Of a stretch of 64,000 bases of DNA, positions 23,098-36,727 are shown piece after piece. The position numbers were made by a program, and so were the translations under genes. The stretch covers positions 9,334,382 through 9,398,381 of the forward strand of contig CM049317.1 of the NCBI GenBank assembly GCA_026874595.1, read 5' to 3'. Under the pieces are notes generated by a model. That model was given only the letters and a program-made list of their open reading frames with translations, did not search any database and was not told the origin of the DNA. The DNA is from Sipunculus nudus. Lineage: Eukaryota > Annelida > Sipuncula > Golfingiida > Sipunculidae. Each line of letters starts with the position of its first letter. Position 1 is the stretch's first letter.

Positions 23098-25359
23098 CGT
23101 TTATAGTTTCCCCCACAAATTAACAAAAACAGTAGTCTAGAGAATGTAAGTTTTTTTATAAAATGTAAATGTGAGATGTAGGCGGCGCTAGTGGCCGGGC
23201 CGATAGAATTCAGGGGACAGCTTTGTCGGAGACGATGCTACTGCCACCGCCTGAGCGTACGGCGCCTTTTGTTAACAATCATATTAGATTGTTCTGAATC
23301 AGGCTTTTATGAGGACGAACAAGTTAACACGGGTATGGGAAAACCCCACAATAGGACCCCCCCCACCCACACACACACACACATGCAAACATGGAGGCTA
23401 GCATTCATTAGAATGCAGAAATTTCTATTTTTCATTGACTCTCTCTTCTTGTTATATTACTTTTAGTAGATGTTCCAGGTATCGAATACCTTTCATAAAT
23501 GATATATAGTCATTTTCATTATGGTTATACTATGCCTGTGTTAAGTATATATTCGAGGCTTGTGAGAGCAGCCATTGACTAATGTTTTAATTTTTAGGAC
23601 TGACTGGAAATAAAACGTTATTTTTTGTAATGAGAGAGGGGGTGAGGGTGGGAAGAGGTATAGAGTTTACAATTTTTCCATAGTTTTCTCTATGTTTTCT
23701 GTATGTGTGTACATGTGTGTAACTCCTGTGTCTAATGATCGCAGATTTGGCGCATTATAACACCACCTATCATTAGTATTATTTCAAAGAAATTAAAATG
23801 TGCTGCAGAGAAAGTACTCAAAGGCAAAGTCTATCATAATGAATAGTAAAGTGTAGAGAAAGTACTCGAAGGCAGGGTCATATGGAGGCTTGCTACATGT
23901 AAAGATATATCCGTGGAGGCTCCAGTGACGACTGAGGCGTCTCCGGCTCACGTCATGTGTGACGTGTAACGCCTGACCGAGCTAATGACGGTCTCGTGTC
24001 TGAACTGTGGCTCCCGTGGTTAACCTTAAGTTAAGGTCGCGTTTCCAAACGGGACATTCCCGCGGTTTACCTGAGATGTGACAATTTGTACAAAGGAAAG
24101 TGAAATAAAAAGTGCTGCCTTTATTTTATTAATCATTTTCACATACGTCACTATTTCATATAAAATGGCAGGGAATAAAAATGTTGTACTTATGAGATTT
24201 CAATATAACTAAGGGTATTTTATCTTGAATGAATATTAAAAGCCAACATACCAAACATGACCATCACTTATTCTGAAAGGAGATGGACGAATAATGAAAT
24301 ATCAAAACATTTAAACTGAATGTAAGCCGGAGCTTCGTCGCTGATTTTATATACATGTAGAATACCGTGAATTTAATACACACAGTATCAACCTGCTCTA
24401 AGAAGTGCTATACACAATAGTCCTCTCCCGCGAAACTAATGACAGCTATCGGAGAAAATTAGCACTGAGTGTTCAGGTAAGGTTAATCTACAATGAAGGC
24501 TCATAATTAAATTGCATATTTCAGACTACAACGATAAAAGATAAAAAATGTAAAGATAAAAGCTAAATAAGCAAGGTTCAGCTCTGAAACCGCTTGAAAA
24601 AAAAAAATCTTTCCGCCAGAGGGCGTTTCTACTTAAATCCAACCTCTTCCATTAGGGCATTGGCGGACGGCCGGGACTTGTTGTCCCAAATGACTTACAT
24701 TAATATAAAAAATGTTACATTTCAAGGAAACTCCTTCTGTTTACATTTTACATGTACATGCTAAAAATATAACTTAAGCCATTTCAACAAAAATACTTGT
24801 GTTGATGTTATTTGTCTTGAAGCAGTTTTAATCTAACTACATTACCCTCTTCATCGCATTAAACCTAAGCCATCGGTGTATGCAGAAGCCCCGGTGCATT
24901 GTAGGCCGTAGATATCAAAGTGCAAAAACGCGAAGCAACAGATTCGACCCTAGCTTAAAAGACCGGAACACAGAAGACGATCTTTGCACGCAGTGCGCAT
25001 GCTCACTGAAAAGTTCTGGCGTGTAATGAGTGAGATACTGTCCCTGGTGTCACCTTAATACTGCAGGTTCATGATTACAAATTCATTTTTATATTTGTAT
25101 GTGGTCCAGACATATTATGTCCTTAACTCTCACTGTGGTACAAAGACACATTGTTCATCAAATTATTGAAGGACAGTGTTAATGACTGAGCCGGGAATAA
25201 ACGACACAGTTTCAGCAAATTTGAACGATATGCCGTACCCTCACGTGGTCGGTAAAAACTCTTGGATTGTAATAAGGGCAAAACCTCAATTACAAAGACT
25301 GCATGCGTAGGAGTACATGGAATCTTCAGAAGTTCTCTTGTTAAATTAAAAGTGAAGTG
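23095..25359. other. Non-coding stretch, partly GC-richer
   Basis: GC-richer patches at 23165-23280 and 23900-24070 do not give a convincing coding frame. AGAGAAAGTACTC-AAGGCA occurs twice (about 23810 and 23855). A single CTCF-like word CGCCAGAGGGCG sits at about 24614-24625. A short (AC)n lies near 23367. Confidence 0.4.
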
Positions 25360-25360
25360 A

Positions 25361-25407
<47 letters not shown>
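25360..25407. repeat. (AT)n microsatellite
   Basis: About 23 uninterrupted AT dinucleotides. Confidence 0.95.
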
Positions 25408-26656
<1,249 letters not shown>

Positions 26657-26938
26657 GTGGGGCACTCAATAACGCACAATGGCAGGACCTCATAGGTTTG
26701 CCTGTGTATGACAGATGCCCGTTTTGTTGCTCTAAATTTATAGAAGACATTGTTGTCACATTTTTTTCAGTAACTGTAAAACATTATTCATATATTCTGA
26801 TGGTTTGAAATATAATTATTAACAACAACAAAATATTGAAGTACTCTAATACACCAAAGAGGTCAGGTCATGGGTGACTAGAGTTCATGCCTTGGCAAAA
26901 TAGCCGTGACAGCAATGGTCTTCTAGCTCATTACGAGG

Positions 26939-27012
26939 AATAGCGACAGCTTGTCACCCCAAACGTCGATTTTAGATGAACTGGAGACGATGGGGTGACA
27001 GTACAAGCTATT
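26939..27012. repeat. Hairpin of about 70 nt
   Basis: TGTCACCCCA (26952-26961) pairs exactly with TGGGGTGACA (26991-27000). The outer AATAGC (26939-26944) pairs with GCTATT (about 27007-27012) across an asymmetric bulge. CGTC/GACG pairs inside the loop. It is a candidate structured RNA or a MITE tip; no further evidence. Confidence 0.5.
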
Positions 27013-27282
27013 GGGTTCGCATCAATTCTAGTATGTGCAGATGTGCACGCCATTTCTGACACTACTTTTTCATTTTCATCTACTTCTCGAACTGCCATTT
27101 TCCTGAGTTAAGACAAAAAGTAACGTTATTCTGTTGGGGAAAATAATAATTATTACATCCACGGTTTACTTACGTGTATTCGTGCAGCAGTTTTTAATAC
27201 CGAGGCTGGTTTTACTCGAAAAACTCGTCTCCACGTCTGTCAGCGGGAGAATCATAACTTCCGGTAGGGGATTTCCAAACGG

Positions 27283-27500
27283 CTATGTGTAAAACTCGGA
27301 AGTCCGAAGTCGGAAGCAAGGATTTTTTTAAAAATAAAGCAATGTTCGAAGCATAATTAAAATGTTACTACATCAATAGAAAGTACCATTTCATTTTTAT
27401 TGATAGAATAAGATCTTTTCTATCATTATGTAAAAAATCAAAGTTATCCATCGGAAGTTATAGACTATTTCTTGCTCGGTAATGCCCGGTTATGGTCCAA
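27283..27500 (+). repeat. Dispersed repeat, forward copy of an inverted pair
   Basis: TGTAAAACTCGGAAGTC-GAAGTCGGAAGC at the left and GATAGAATAAGATCTTT, TATCATT-TGT and TTATCCAT further right reappear as their reverse complement at 30515-30750. AACATGTGTAAAACTCGGAAG also recurs at about 27504, so the unit may be flanked by direct repeats. Confidence 0.65.
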
Positions 27501-27888
27501 ATAACATGTGTAAAACTCGGAAGCCAGTAATGGCTAATGCACTGGTCATCATGTCTGCAGCAAACGTGTCAAGCAATTTCAGTTTCTTCAATATCACATA
27601 TTTTTCAAAAAATAAAGATTTGATAATATTTTTAAAATTACCCTGATAATATCATAGAGACTTAAACAGATAATTTGACAGAACCACAAAACGCCCAGTA
27701 AATGTTTTAACGAGGGTGTTTCGAACAAAACATTTTATTTATCATGTATCAATTGAAAAACCTTTTCCTCTTCCATTAACCAAAAAATTTAATCATGATT
27801 ATGAATCCCTTAAACTCTTATCTATTATGTAATACTCTTTATGCCAAATTATATTTTACATTTCATGGTCAGGTTGCATACTTTTATT

Positions 27889-27949
<61 letters not shown>

Positions 27950-29631
27950 TAATCACATTGCAATGTGATATTTTCCCCTATATGTTCCTGCTGTAAATGG
28001 AACCTGTTTCAATTCATGTTTTGAAATTTTGCCAAAATAGCATAATATACATGATGCTTTGTTTGCTACTGATTTCATCAGATGTATCCTGCAAAATTAA
28101 AAATAAACACAAACATTACCAATACCTTGACAGAAAAAAATACACAATACATGTTTAAATAGATATGATCCCGATTGTAACATTTTACAATCATATAAAA
28201 AACAATAGTTTCTGTTTTTGCAGAACGATTCAATATATAATCGATATTTTTTATGCAGTTAGGTACAATATTCATCAAATTAATGTTCTGAAAATTTGCA
28301 AAACCACAGGACACAAACATTCATACTTTATATATATATATATTTGTAAAATACGTCAACTAAAAAATCAATAAAACATCAAACAAAACATTTTGCATAG
28401 CCAAAAAAAGTTCAGTAAATGTTTAAAAATAAATTGTTACAGAGCAAATGTTAAAGATATAATAAATTCTGTTTAATTATAGAACCTGATACAAGCAACT
28501 ATTAAGTCCGGAGAGAAGGAGGTCCGAAATCGCACGGTACTTCTGTATCGAGAATTCCGATTATAGTCCGGTTAATTTTGTTTCTGAGCATAAAAATATA
28601 AGAATCAAATAAAAATAGTGAGTATACACGGAATATTCAGATGCATATATTTTTATATAAAGATAAAAAATTACTATACAGCAAAAGTAGAATGGGAATA
28701 TTTAATATTTTTAATTGAAATATTTATCTTAGCGGTAAATATCTTACTTGATTTATCAATCCGGTTTGGTTCCATTATTGCATGGTGTCATCATTTTTAT
28801 GTGGAATTTCAAGGAATTAATCATAAAGATGAGCAACAGGTTCAATAAAAATGCCTATATCCCGTAGCATCTTTAAGACACCAGGTCACCTCTAGACAGA
28901 CTTTTACTTAAAGCCCCAGATGTCTTACGTGTCTATAAAGATTCTATATGGTTATTTATTAAAGATTTTACATTCAAAATTGTAATTTCTTATCGAGATC
29001 CTTGTAATCTTATACAGTAATCCGAAGTTGAAGGGAGCACATTCTGTTTACATGCCCTTATCATGCACATATTATAACGTATGAGAGTGAAATCAGTTGC
29101 AAATATACTTTAAAATATTATTAAATATCCATTTATTTGAAGTTGAAATGTGATGTTGAAACATCAGGAGTGAATTTTAATATGTAAATATCAAGATTGA
29201 AAAAGTTTGAAAGAAAGAGTCAAAACTTGAAAAAGAATTGATTTTAGTTTTAAAAAAATGATTTGCTTAAATATACAAATCGATAAGATTTTATAATCAC
29301 ACATGTATTAGTATGTTATATATCACCTGGACTGTTGTATCCCTTTTCTAAGATATATTTTAACTTTTTGTTTAAATATCGTAGAACTCTAACATATTGA
29401 AGGACATTTCGTTTTGTATATGATACATGTATATTTTTTCCAGCGATGACCTACTGGGATATATTGAATTTTCATATTTGTTCAACGTTTGGAAAATATA
29501 TTACTGTTTTTATTTTGAATGACATTGTAATTTATAACTGTATTTTTTAATGCCGTATTAGGGTTTATCATACCATATTTATTATTCAGTGGTGCATCCA
29601 TAGAGGGCGCAAGCATAACACCGAGGAATCC
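27501..29631. other. AT-rich stretch with (AT)n tracts
   Basis: AT tracts at about 27886-27950 and 28331-28344. ATTAATCACATTGCAATGTGAT contains the perfect palindrome ATCACATTGCAATGTGAT (27951-27968). Short open frames at 28078-28374 and 28618-28848 have no recognised domain. Confidence 0.4.
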
Positions 29632-29830
29632 CCACCCCCCCCCCCCCCCCCCCACCCCCCATCGCAGTACCGTGTGAGTCATACACGGTCTCCCCACAAT
29701 GCTAAGCTCGGGGTGGGATCGACCGTGAAAAATATCACGGCTCCTCGGCTGATACTCAGACTCGCGCACTGTGCTCTGCTGTCCGAGTCTGCATGTGCGC
29801 TCTCAGATCACAAAAGTCGGTAAAATGCAA
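29632..29830 (-). repeat. Poly-C run followed by a possible tRNA-like relic
   Basis: A C run of about 25 at 29632-29659 is followed by GC-rich sequence. On the minus strand this contains an A-box-like AGCAGAGCACAGTGCGCG and, about 45 bp on, CGGTCGATCCC resembling a B box. The match is loose. It could be a decayed tRNA-derived SINE with a G-rich tail, or chance. Confidence 0.3.
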
Positions 29831-30240
29831 AGATTGTCATAAGACTTTAACATATCAATTATTTTACAACGAGTACTACATTTAAATACTAGTAGTGACA
29901 TTTTGCAAGTTATAAATGTATAGACGCGCATTTCATCATTGACATTAACATGTTACGAACTTTTGAATATTTGGACTTTCCAATTTATACCGTAATGTTA
30001 TAGAAATATAAATATTAACGCCCAACAACCTGCAGTTTGAATACATTGTTCCAATACATGTAGGAGTATAGTTGCGGAAGAGAAAATCTTCATAATCTTT
30101 CGTTTAAGGTGCCTCAAAATGTCCTCTTTACATTACATATTTTAAAAATTAACCCCTTCCCATACCATCCCCATGTTAATACAAATAATTTTCACAAAAC
30201 ATAGCCCTAGATAGGGTGAAATATATTACGTGAAAATACA

Positions 30241-30291
<51 letters not shown>

Positions 30292-30514
30292 TTTACGAAT
30301 AAAAAATTAAGAACTTATAGTTTTCCGATTATGTATCATGTTTTGTGTTATTCACGCATAAAAAGCAATATCATGCATAATCTATTTTAATATATGCATG
30401 CAACTATAATTATAATGAAACTGCATTTGGGCTGTGGCTCTTTACTGACCACAAGTTAACCAGTGGGTCTCTGTGACTTCTGAGTTATACACATTGGATC
30501 ACATCCCAGCACTT
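29831..30514. other. AT-rich stretch with an (AT)n microsatellite
   Basis: A perfect AT tract at about 30243-30288. Nothing else recognised. Confidence 0.5.
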
Positions 30515-30750
30515 CTGCCTGAAATCGGAGATGGCTTCCGAGCACAAAATCGTCCATAACGTTCAGATTAAAGAATGGATAATTATTATTCTTCACAAAA
30601 TGATAATAAAGATCTTATTCTATCGGTGGAAAAAACAAAACGGTATTGAAGCGTTAGCATTTTGTAAATGCTTTAAACTGCATCATTTATAAAACGATTC
30701 CTTGGTTTCCGGCGTCCGGCTTCCGACTTCCAAGTTTACATATACGACCG
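30515..30750 (-). repeat. Dispersed repeat, inverted copy
   Basis: Reverse-complement partner of 27283-27500. The GGCTTCCGACTTCCAAGTTTAC end (30716-30738) corresponds to the left end of the forward copy, and AAAGATCTTATTCTATC (30608-30624) to its centre. The two copies are about 3.2 kb apart in opposite orientation. Confidence 0.65.
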
Positions 30751-31654
30751 CGCCATGACACCTTCACTTTTGAATGAGAAGTACCGCTTTACGTGAATCG
30801 GTGCCACAGTGATGAAAGAAGGTAATAAATGTAATTATTTTTGTGTAACAACATTTTTTCTATGATTTTAAGCACATATAATACGACTTTATAAGCCTGT
30901 GATGCCAAATAATACCAGACAGGAAATATTTTGATCCGACCCTTAGAATGGGCGTTCTGTTGTGACTGCCATCATGACTCCAGGCCCTATCAGTTTATTT
31001 CAGAAGGCCTGAGTGTCATGTTGTCATGGCTATACGAGGAAATGATGGATATTATCATATATTTCATAATCACATATCACAGATGCACATATCTGTGCAT
31101 CGTTGACGTCATTCATGAAGCCATTCCTGTGCGCGATGGCTTGCTCGATATACAAACACTAGACTATGCTATGATAACATCTCTAATTGAAGAGCTGTCG
31201 ACTGGAAATTAATTTTACGGCTGTCCAATAGCCTTTGCACTGTTTTCCCCCCCGTTATCTATTCACTTTATTGCACATTACTTATGTCTGTACATGTAAA
31301 TGTACGAAATAAATATTATATAATCAGGACACCCCATGAGTTTGGCAACTGTGAAATAAAGGAGAGATAGGTAGAGTGTACCGGTACATAGTTTAAGCAG
31401 CATCTTAGCCAAATTGACTCATTTATTGGTTCCTTCGTGTATAACCAGATGTGCTATCATGACGCTTGTCTTCATAGCAAATGATGTCCCCTTTGGTGTG
31501 TAATTCCAAGCCTTGCACGAGGGCAAATATGAAGGTATGTAGGTTGTTTAGTGTCATTAATATTCTGAAATTTGTAACTATGAAAGAGCTGAAGAAGTTA
31601 ACCAAGATCGGTCTCAAATCGTCTCAAGATCGGTCTCAAATTAGGCGTTCGTCG
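30751..31654. other. Stretch with an unidentified open frame, no assigned gene
   Basis: A 93-codon open frame at 30931-31212 lies in slightly GC-richer sequence, but I recognise no domain, its nominal start is not ATG, and I see no clear splice sites. Nothing else recognised. Confidence 0.35.
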
Positions 31655-31945
31655 CCGAGTGGGCGTGGGTGATGCGGCTCTGCTGTTTCGTCCAAATTCT
31701 TTCCTTGCCCTCGGTTTGGGAGGTCTGGAGCTGCTCTGGATCGTGCATCCTGGATACTTTTACGTTTAGCTTGGAGGGACGTCTACAAAATTATAGCTTG
31801 GGCTAACTCACCTCTGCCATTTCCAATTTTCTTCCATTAAATGTACCAACTTTGACGTTGTTGAGGGAGCAGGCTGGGCCCGGTGCCGGCCGTGTCAGCA
31901 GTAAAGCTCAGTCTTACACTTATTAAGTTTTAGCTTTAGTAACTA
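31655..31945 (+). repeat. Unnamed dispersed repeat, copy B
   Basis: Partner of 6490-6790. It keeps CTGGATCGTGCAT, GATACTTTTACG-TTAGCTTGG, GTCTACAAAATTATAGCTTG and the GGCTGGGCCCGGTGCCGGCC end. The two copies differ by many substitutions and small indels, so the insertion is old. Confidence 0.6.
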
Positions 31946-32391
31946 TCAAAGTGAGGCGGGCAGCCCATATCAGATGTTATGTGAGTTGCCCACAAAAGAT
32001 CCACAACATTCCAAACCAGAAGGTTGTTTAATATAGATTTTAGGGTTTTTTTTCTGATGAGGTTTTCATCTCATAAAAGGCCATTGAAACCCCATCCAAA
32101 GTGTAATACAAACCGGTTTATTTAATAATCACCAAATTTCAATGGTCTCTCCAATGTGGAAAAGAGACGCTACGGACCTCTACGTGCACTGCTTACTGGG
32201 ACGCCTAAAGTGTCCATGCTGGAAAGGCTTCCGTATTAGAGAAGTGTCCATAAGCGGCGGCTTAACCTATAGCAATACATGGTATGTTCTGTTTGAAAGA
32301 ATAATATTTCTGCAAAATACATGACTTAAGTTCAATAAACAAGTAAATTGAAATATAATATCTAAGTCCAGTAAAAACATGTTCAGCATTA
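31946..32391. other. Non-coding stretch
   Basis: Nothing recognised. Confidence 0.4.
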
Positions 32392-32456
32392 CAATAATAA
32401 TAATAATAATAATTATTATTATTATTATTATAATAATTATTATTATTATTATTATG
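32392..32456. repeat. (AAT)n/(ATT)n palindromic microsatellite
   Basis: AAT units on the left switch to ATT units on the right, then repeat the switch, so the tract is self-complementary. Confidence 0.95.
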
Positions 32457-35376
32457 TAAAAATTCTGCTTGGAAGGTGTGCATTATAATCATTTTTATGT
32501 AATTTCTTACATTATGTAATTTCGATACATAATTACATATTTATCAGTTAAAAAAAGTAAAAAAAAAGATGTGTTTAATTACAAAGCCAATTCTTATACT
32601 CAAGTATTAAAAATTGCAAATAAGTTGTTCAATTATGTAAATATATATCATTATTTATCAATAATCACGTTGTGTAAGAGGCGAACTTTCATATATGATT
32701 AATTGCAGTAGAGTAATTATATCATGAAAAAGAGTCTTACATTAATCTTCAATGACATGATTGTAACACGAACAAAAGCCCCATTTACGCATGAGATAGT
32801 TTGTATGTTAACTGACATGTTTATAAATGTATGCGACAACAAGGTCAGAGAAAAATTGAAAAAGAAATTAAAAATAGTCAGGTGTGATACAACCAAACTG
32901 CTGATTTATAAAGATATGTTGTTGTCTTCCATGAGTGAAGAAGGAATTCATTAAGCTATATATGAAGGTAACATGATAAACTGTAACTATTAAAACCGTG
33001 CTTATATCTCTTTAGGCTATGACTCGGATGCTGATTTAACATGGTCTTTTAACTGGTTTGATTGTCACAGTTATATATTTGTGTTGTTTACACAACCTGT
33101 AGAATGGTTTCTGCATATTGCTTTAAAAATTAGAAAAAAAAACATGAAAAATACAAAGCCTTTCCAGTCTGCGTTATCAGACCATGTAACATTAACCATG
33201 ACAGAAGTCATGTATTACAATTAATTTATAGTACTTAGTACTATTGTACTAAAAATCATGGAATCCCTTAGTGTACTGAATGTGGTCATGCTACAGAACC
33301 CAAACACCACTCCCCGGCCCGTTTTGACATAGGTATTATTTTACCATTATCACACTGCTGACACATATACAGTGATCGTCTTATCCGTCCATCCTTCCGT
33401 CTGTCGATGACGCTTTAAAAAATATGCTTGATCTTTCTCAAATTCGCAGGGATGATTGGTGTCCATTAGAGCTCCAGCTAATCAAATTACGCTCCTGCCC
33501 AAAGTCCAATATGGCGACCAAAGAACAATCGCTAATTTTCTTGCGAGCGCAGTATTTCAAAGAGACCATGTTTAAACTTCCTAAGATTCAGAGGAGCGAT
33601 TAGTACCTATGAGGGCTTCAGTCTTTTCAATTACAGACCTGTTTAATATGCAGTATGGCCACCATAGCACAGTCTATGCTTTTCTGTGGTGAAAATCTGA
33701 TAAAAGATTGATATAAATAAGGGGATGTGTGCTATCACATTTCAAAATAGATAAATTGGAAGATTCAGAGAAATTAAGATTAGCAAATGAACGACGTGTT
33801 TCATATTTCTTCATTTTAATCATACGTTGATTAATTGTATTCTTTTGAAGACTATCACGTTTACGCAGTATTCAAGGTTGGGTACAGATGTATACGATAA
33901 TGCAGACATCCTTATAAAGCATATCTGGAATATAATTTTTATTCATTTTTTTATATGTGTGGTGTTTTACATGATTTATAAATATATGTATGTTTTATGT
34001 GTCCATGGCGTTCGCCATATTTACATGGTGAAGCTGTTGATTTAAGCGCCCTCTGTCGGTCTTAACCTTTCACCAACCTGACGTATTTGCTGAGCAGACG
34101 ACACTAAACGCCAGTGTTTTTCTGACACATAATAATCATATGATACGGTCTACAACCGAATACATCCACTACATTTTCCAGATAAAGATTAATTTCATTT
34201 TTTTTCTAGCTGGATGGAAGGTAGCATATAAAACAAATGAACTAACAACAGAAAGTAAACAATTCAGGTTTCAAGGAAAATTTTAAACAGTTGAAAAAGC
34301 TAATGCAAGCCTCGCTTTTACAATCTTACCATAAATATTCGGTATTATTAAAAAATAGTCACACGTTTCATCTCAGCTGTGGAATGACTTTCATATAGGG
34401 AAAGGATTTTACCGGGGAAAAGTATATAACACGCTCTATTTAGGAAGTGTCGTAAATAGGTGCCTGGAACGACATCTGACGAGTTTATTGTATAGGTGTT
34501 TTTGCGGTACGACGAGACAAGCCGCAAACCGCAGTTGTCCTGGCCCAGTTTAGGAGGGACGTTTTTCTTGTCATCCAGAGAAATGACCCGTTAACCACCA
34601 AGACGCCCTGTATTGTTAATGTTCCTCGGCAAATTATGCTTTCTTAAGGAAACAACGCAATGTTGAGCAATATTAAGAAATCGCGGGGGCACGCTTAAAG
34701 TGGGTGGGTCTGATTATTTCCCAAAATTCAATCTTTACTTCTTTATAATGAGTACAATGGTAATTCTCTTTTTAACAGTACACTGATTTGGTAAAAAATA
34801 TTATATCAAAATAGCAAATTTTATGTGACAATCGTGTGCTGAGGTTAAGAGGTGGAACAATGAATAGGTACGATACAGGAGTTTCATGGAGACTATAGCC
34901 TCTTCTCAGAAAAAATCCAGCATATTAAAATAAGCATTACGTGAGACCCGGCTTTTAACTATGAGGACGAGCTTTGTTATAAAGAATTTACGCAGTATTA
35001 TACGGCACATGTCAAGTTGCTCTGCTCTGCCTGGAGATATATGACGTATATATTCAGTGACTCTACATATATGTGCGTGTTAGTTATAATAATGCGATCA
35101 AGCTCTTCTTGCCTTTATTTCTGACGTTCTAATTCCTCTTTTTTCCGGCTAAGCTTTCTCTACTGGAACAATACACAAGGCAACAATAAGCTTTTATAAA
35201 TATTTATATACAGTAAAAATTATCCTGAAACTTCTTTTTTGTTTGATTTAGTACGACAACTGTCATGGCAGACATGTCCTTCTTGATATGTACCTCACAT
35301 CTCTCCATTATACTCCCAACTTTGAAATTCTCACCAGCGCTCTTACAAATTTAACAAGTGCAGAGCAGTGGAAATA
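32457..35376. other. AT-rich stretch, nothing certain
   Basis: A 76-codon frame at 32724-32954 follows a TTAATTGCAG acceptor-like word but shows no recognised domain. At 33490-33670 two related words (CAATATGGCGACCA and CAGTATGGCCACCAT) suggest a decayed repeat. A CTCF-like word lies near 34047 (GCGCCCTCTGTCGG). Confidence 0.35.
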
Positions 35377-36725
35377 CAGTAGAACGTCGTTTATCCGAAA
35401 GCCTCGGGGGACAAGCTTTTTGTTCGGATGAACGATCGTTCGGATGAACGATTTCGCATGAAATTGGGAATCAACATGGTTAGGCCTACCGCCGAGTTCG
35501 GGACATTGCCATATCCTGACTGACCCAAATTAAGCTAGCCCTTAATAAACGTGAAACAATATATTATAATATTTTCGATCGATTTAATAAATTTATCATA
35601 CAGAACACATTTTATATATAAATATAATTACTGGTGCACAGCCCTGCGCTGGAAATAATCGCTATTGTACCAACATTATGTCACGCGTGGCTGCCATGTT
35701 AACTGGAATGACCTGCCATGACCTCGAAAGTGCTGCCATCTCTCGGCAGATAGGTTAACTACGGGAACCTTTATACATGTACTGTATTTTTATTGAAATG
35801 TAAAGCGAGATCTTTCGGTTGAATGCACATATAAACAAGTTTATGTGCACAGTTTTATTTCAAATAAATGAAACAAAACGTAAATGCCGCTAATCGTAGA
35901 TCTTTCGACGTTAAATTTTCTAGCGAGGTAAGCGGGCTTTGTACCCATGTCAAGTCTTGCAAGAATCGACAGCTTGTCCTCAACTGACAGGACATGGTGC
36001 TTACGTGAATCCATTGACTAGTACGATTTAACAGCATGTAGAAATTCACGTGGAGAATAATCAGGATGAGCAGTAAATCATGTTGACATTGAATATCAGA
36101 ATTATTTATTCAGCTTCGGTTAGCATGGTTAAATAAAGCTCAGACTTCCTCAACTGTAATCGTAAGCAGCGATTCTAGCTAATAAAAATTCCCATATATT
36201 GGGCAAAAATATTATGGCCAAAAGACTATGTGAGTTAATAACGCAGGCGCACATTAACTCAAATAATGCCCCCCGTTGTACTTAAGGCCTGGGCGACTAC
36301 CGGAACGAAGATCAGAGCTATCCTGATCAAAGCTGAACCGTGGACTACACGGATGGCCGAGGCTGAGTTTATCACACCTACAACCTGCGTTCGGGTACTC
36401 AGTTACTTTCAGTTGTAACATTTTTTTTGTATAGTTTAATAACCCCGGCCTGGGCATTCTGATTAAAGCGAGGACATCCCCGGCCGGCGTTGCGGTGTTT
36501 TCACAACTACTGCCTACGCAAGGTTGCACTAATTAGTCGGCTATATGTATCACCGCTATGTGGCTACCTTTGTTATGAATCAGACGATCTTTTATACCAT
36601 TTTTATTCTGAATTTTGTCATTGTACAGATTTTGGATATATGGTCAAAATTTCGGTTCTCCGTTTATTTATTTCGGATGAACGATTTTTCGGATAAGTGG
36701 TGTTCGGATATTCGACGTTCTACTG
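35377..36725 (-). mobile_element. pogo/Tigger-type DNA transposon, internally deleted
   Basis: Terminal inverted repeats start CAGTAGAACGTCG-TTATCCGAA on the left (35377) and the same on the complement of the right end (36725), with about 21 of 23 bases shared. TA flanks both ends (35375-35376 and 36726-36727), as expected for the Tc1/mariner-pogo superfamily; CAGT-GAAC-TC-TTATCCGA is typical of Tigger/pogo ends. A GTTCGGATGAACGAT motif is repeated twice near the left end and once near the right end. The 1349-bp length is too short for an intact transposase of about 500 residues. A DNA-binding segment survives on the minus strand. Confidence 0.85.
35841..36014 (-). pseudogene. pogo/CENP-B-type transposase N-terminal fragment
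   Basis: A 57-codon frame opening with ATG at 36014 and ending at TAA 35841-35843. Residues 8-43 read LSVEDKLSILARLDMG, then KPAYLARKFNVERSTISGI. That is the psq/CENP-B-N helix-turn-helix layout: a K-x-x-IL-x-LD start helix, then A-x-x-FNV, then a STIS recognition helix. In intact pogo/Tigger transposases this domain binds the terminal repeats. After ISGI the sequence departs from the family and stops 14 residues later, so the second HTH and the DDE catalytic domain are missing and only about 460 bp remain to the left end. It lies inside matching terminal repeats, which supports the call. Host exaptation is possible in principle, but nothing here shows it. Confidence 0.8.
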
Positions 36726-36727
36726 TA

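Noticed and set aside
22641-23126. 159- and 86-residue Tyr-Ile-rich open frames
   Set aside because: Translation of (AT)n tracts; not a membrane protein.
30931-31212. 93-codon open frame as a gene
   Set aside because: No recognised domain, no ATG at the nominal start and no convincing splice signals.
32724-32954. Lysine-rich 76-codon open frame
   Set aside because: No domain and AT-rich composition like its surroundings; an acceptor-like word upstream is weak evidence alone.
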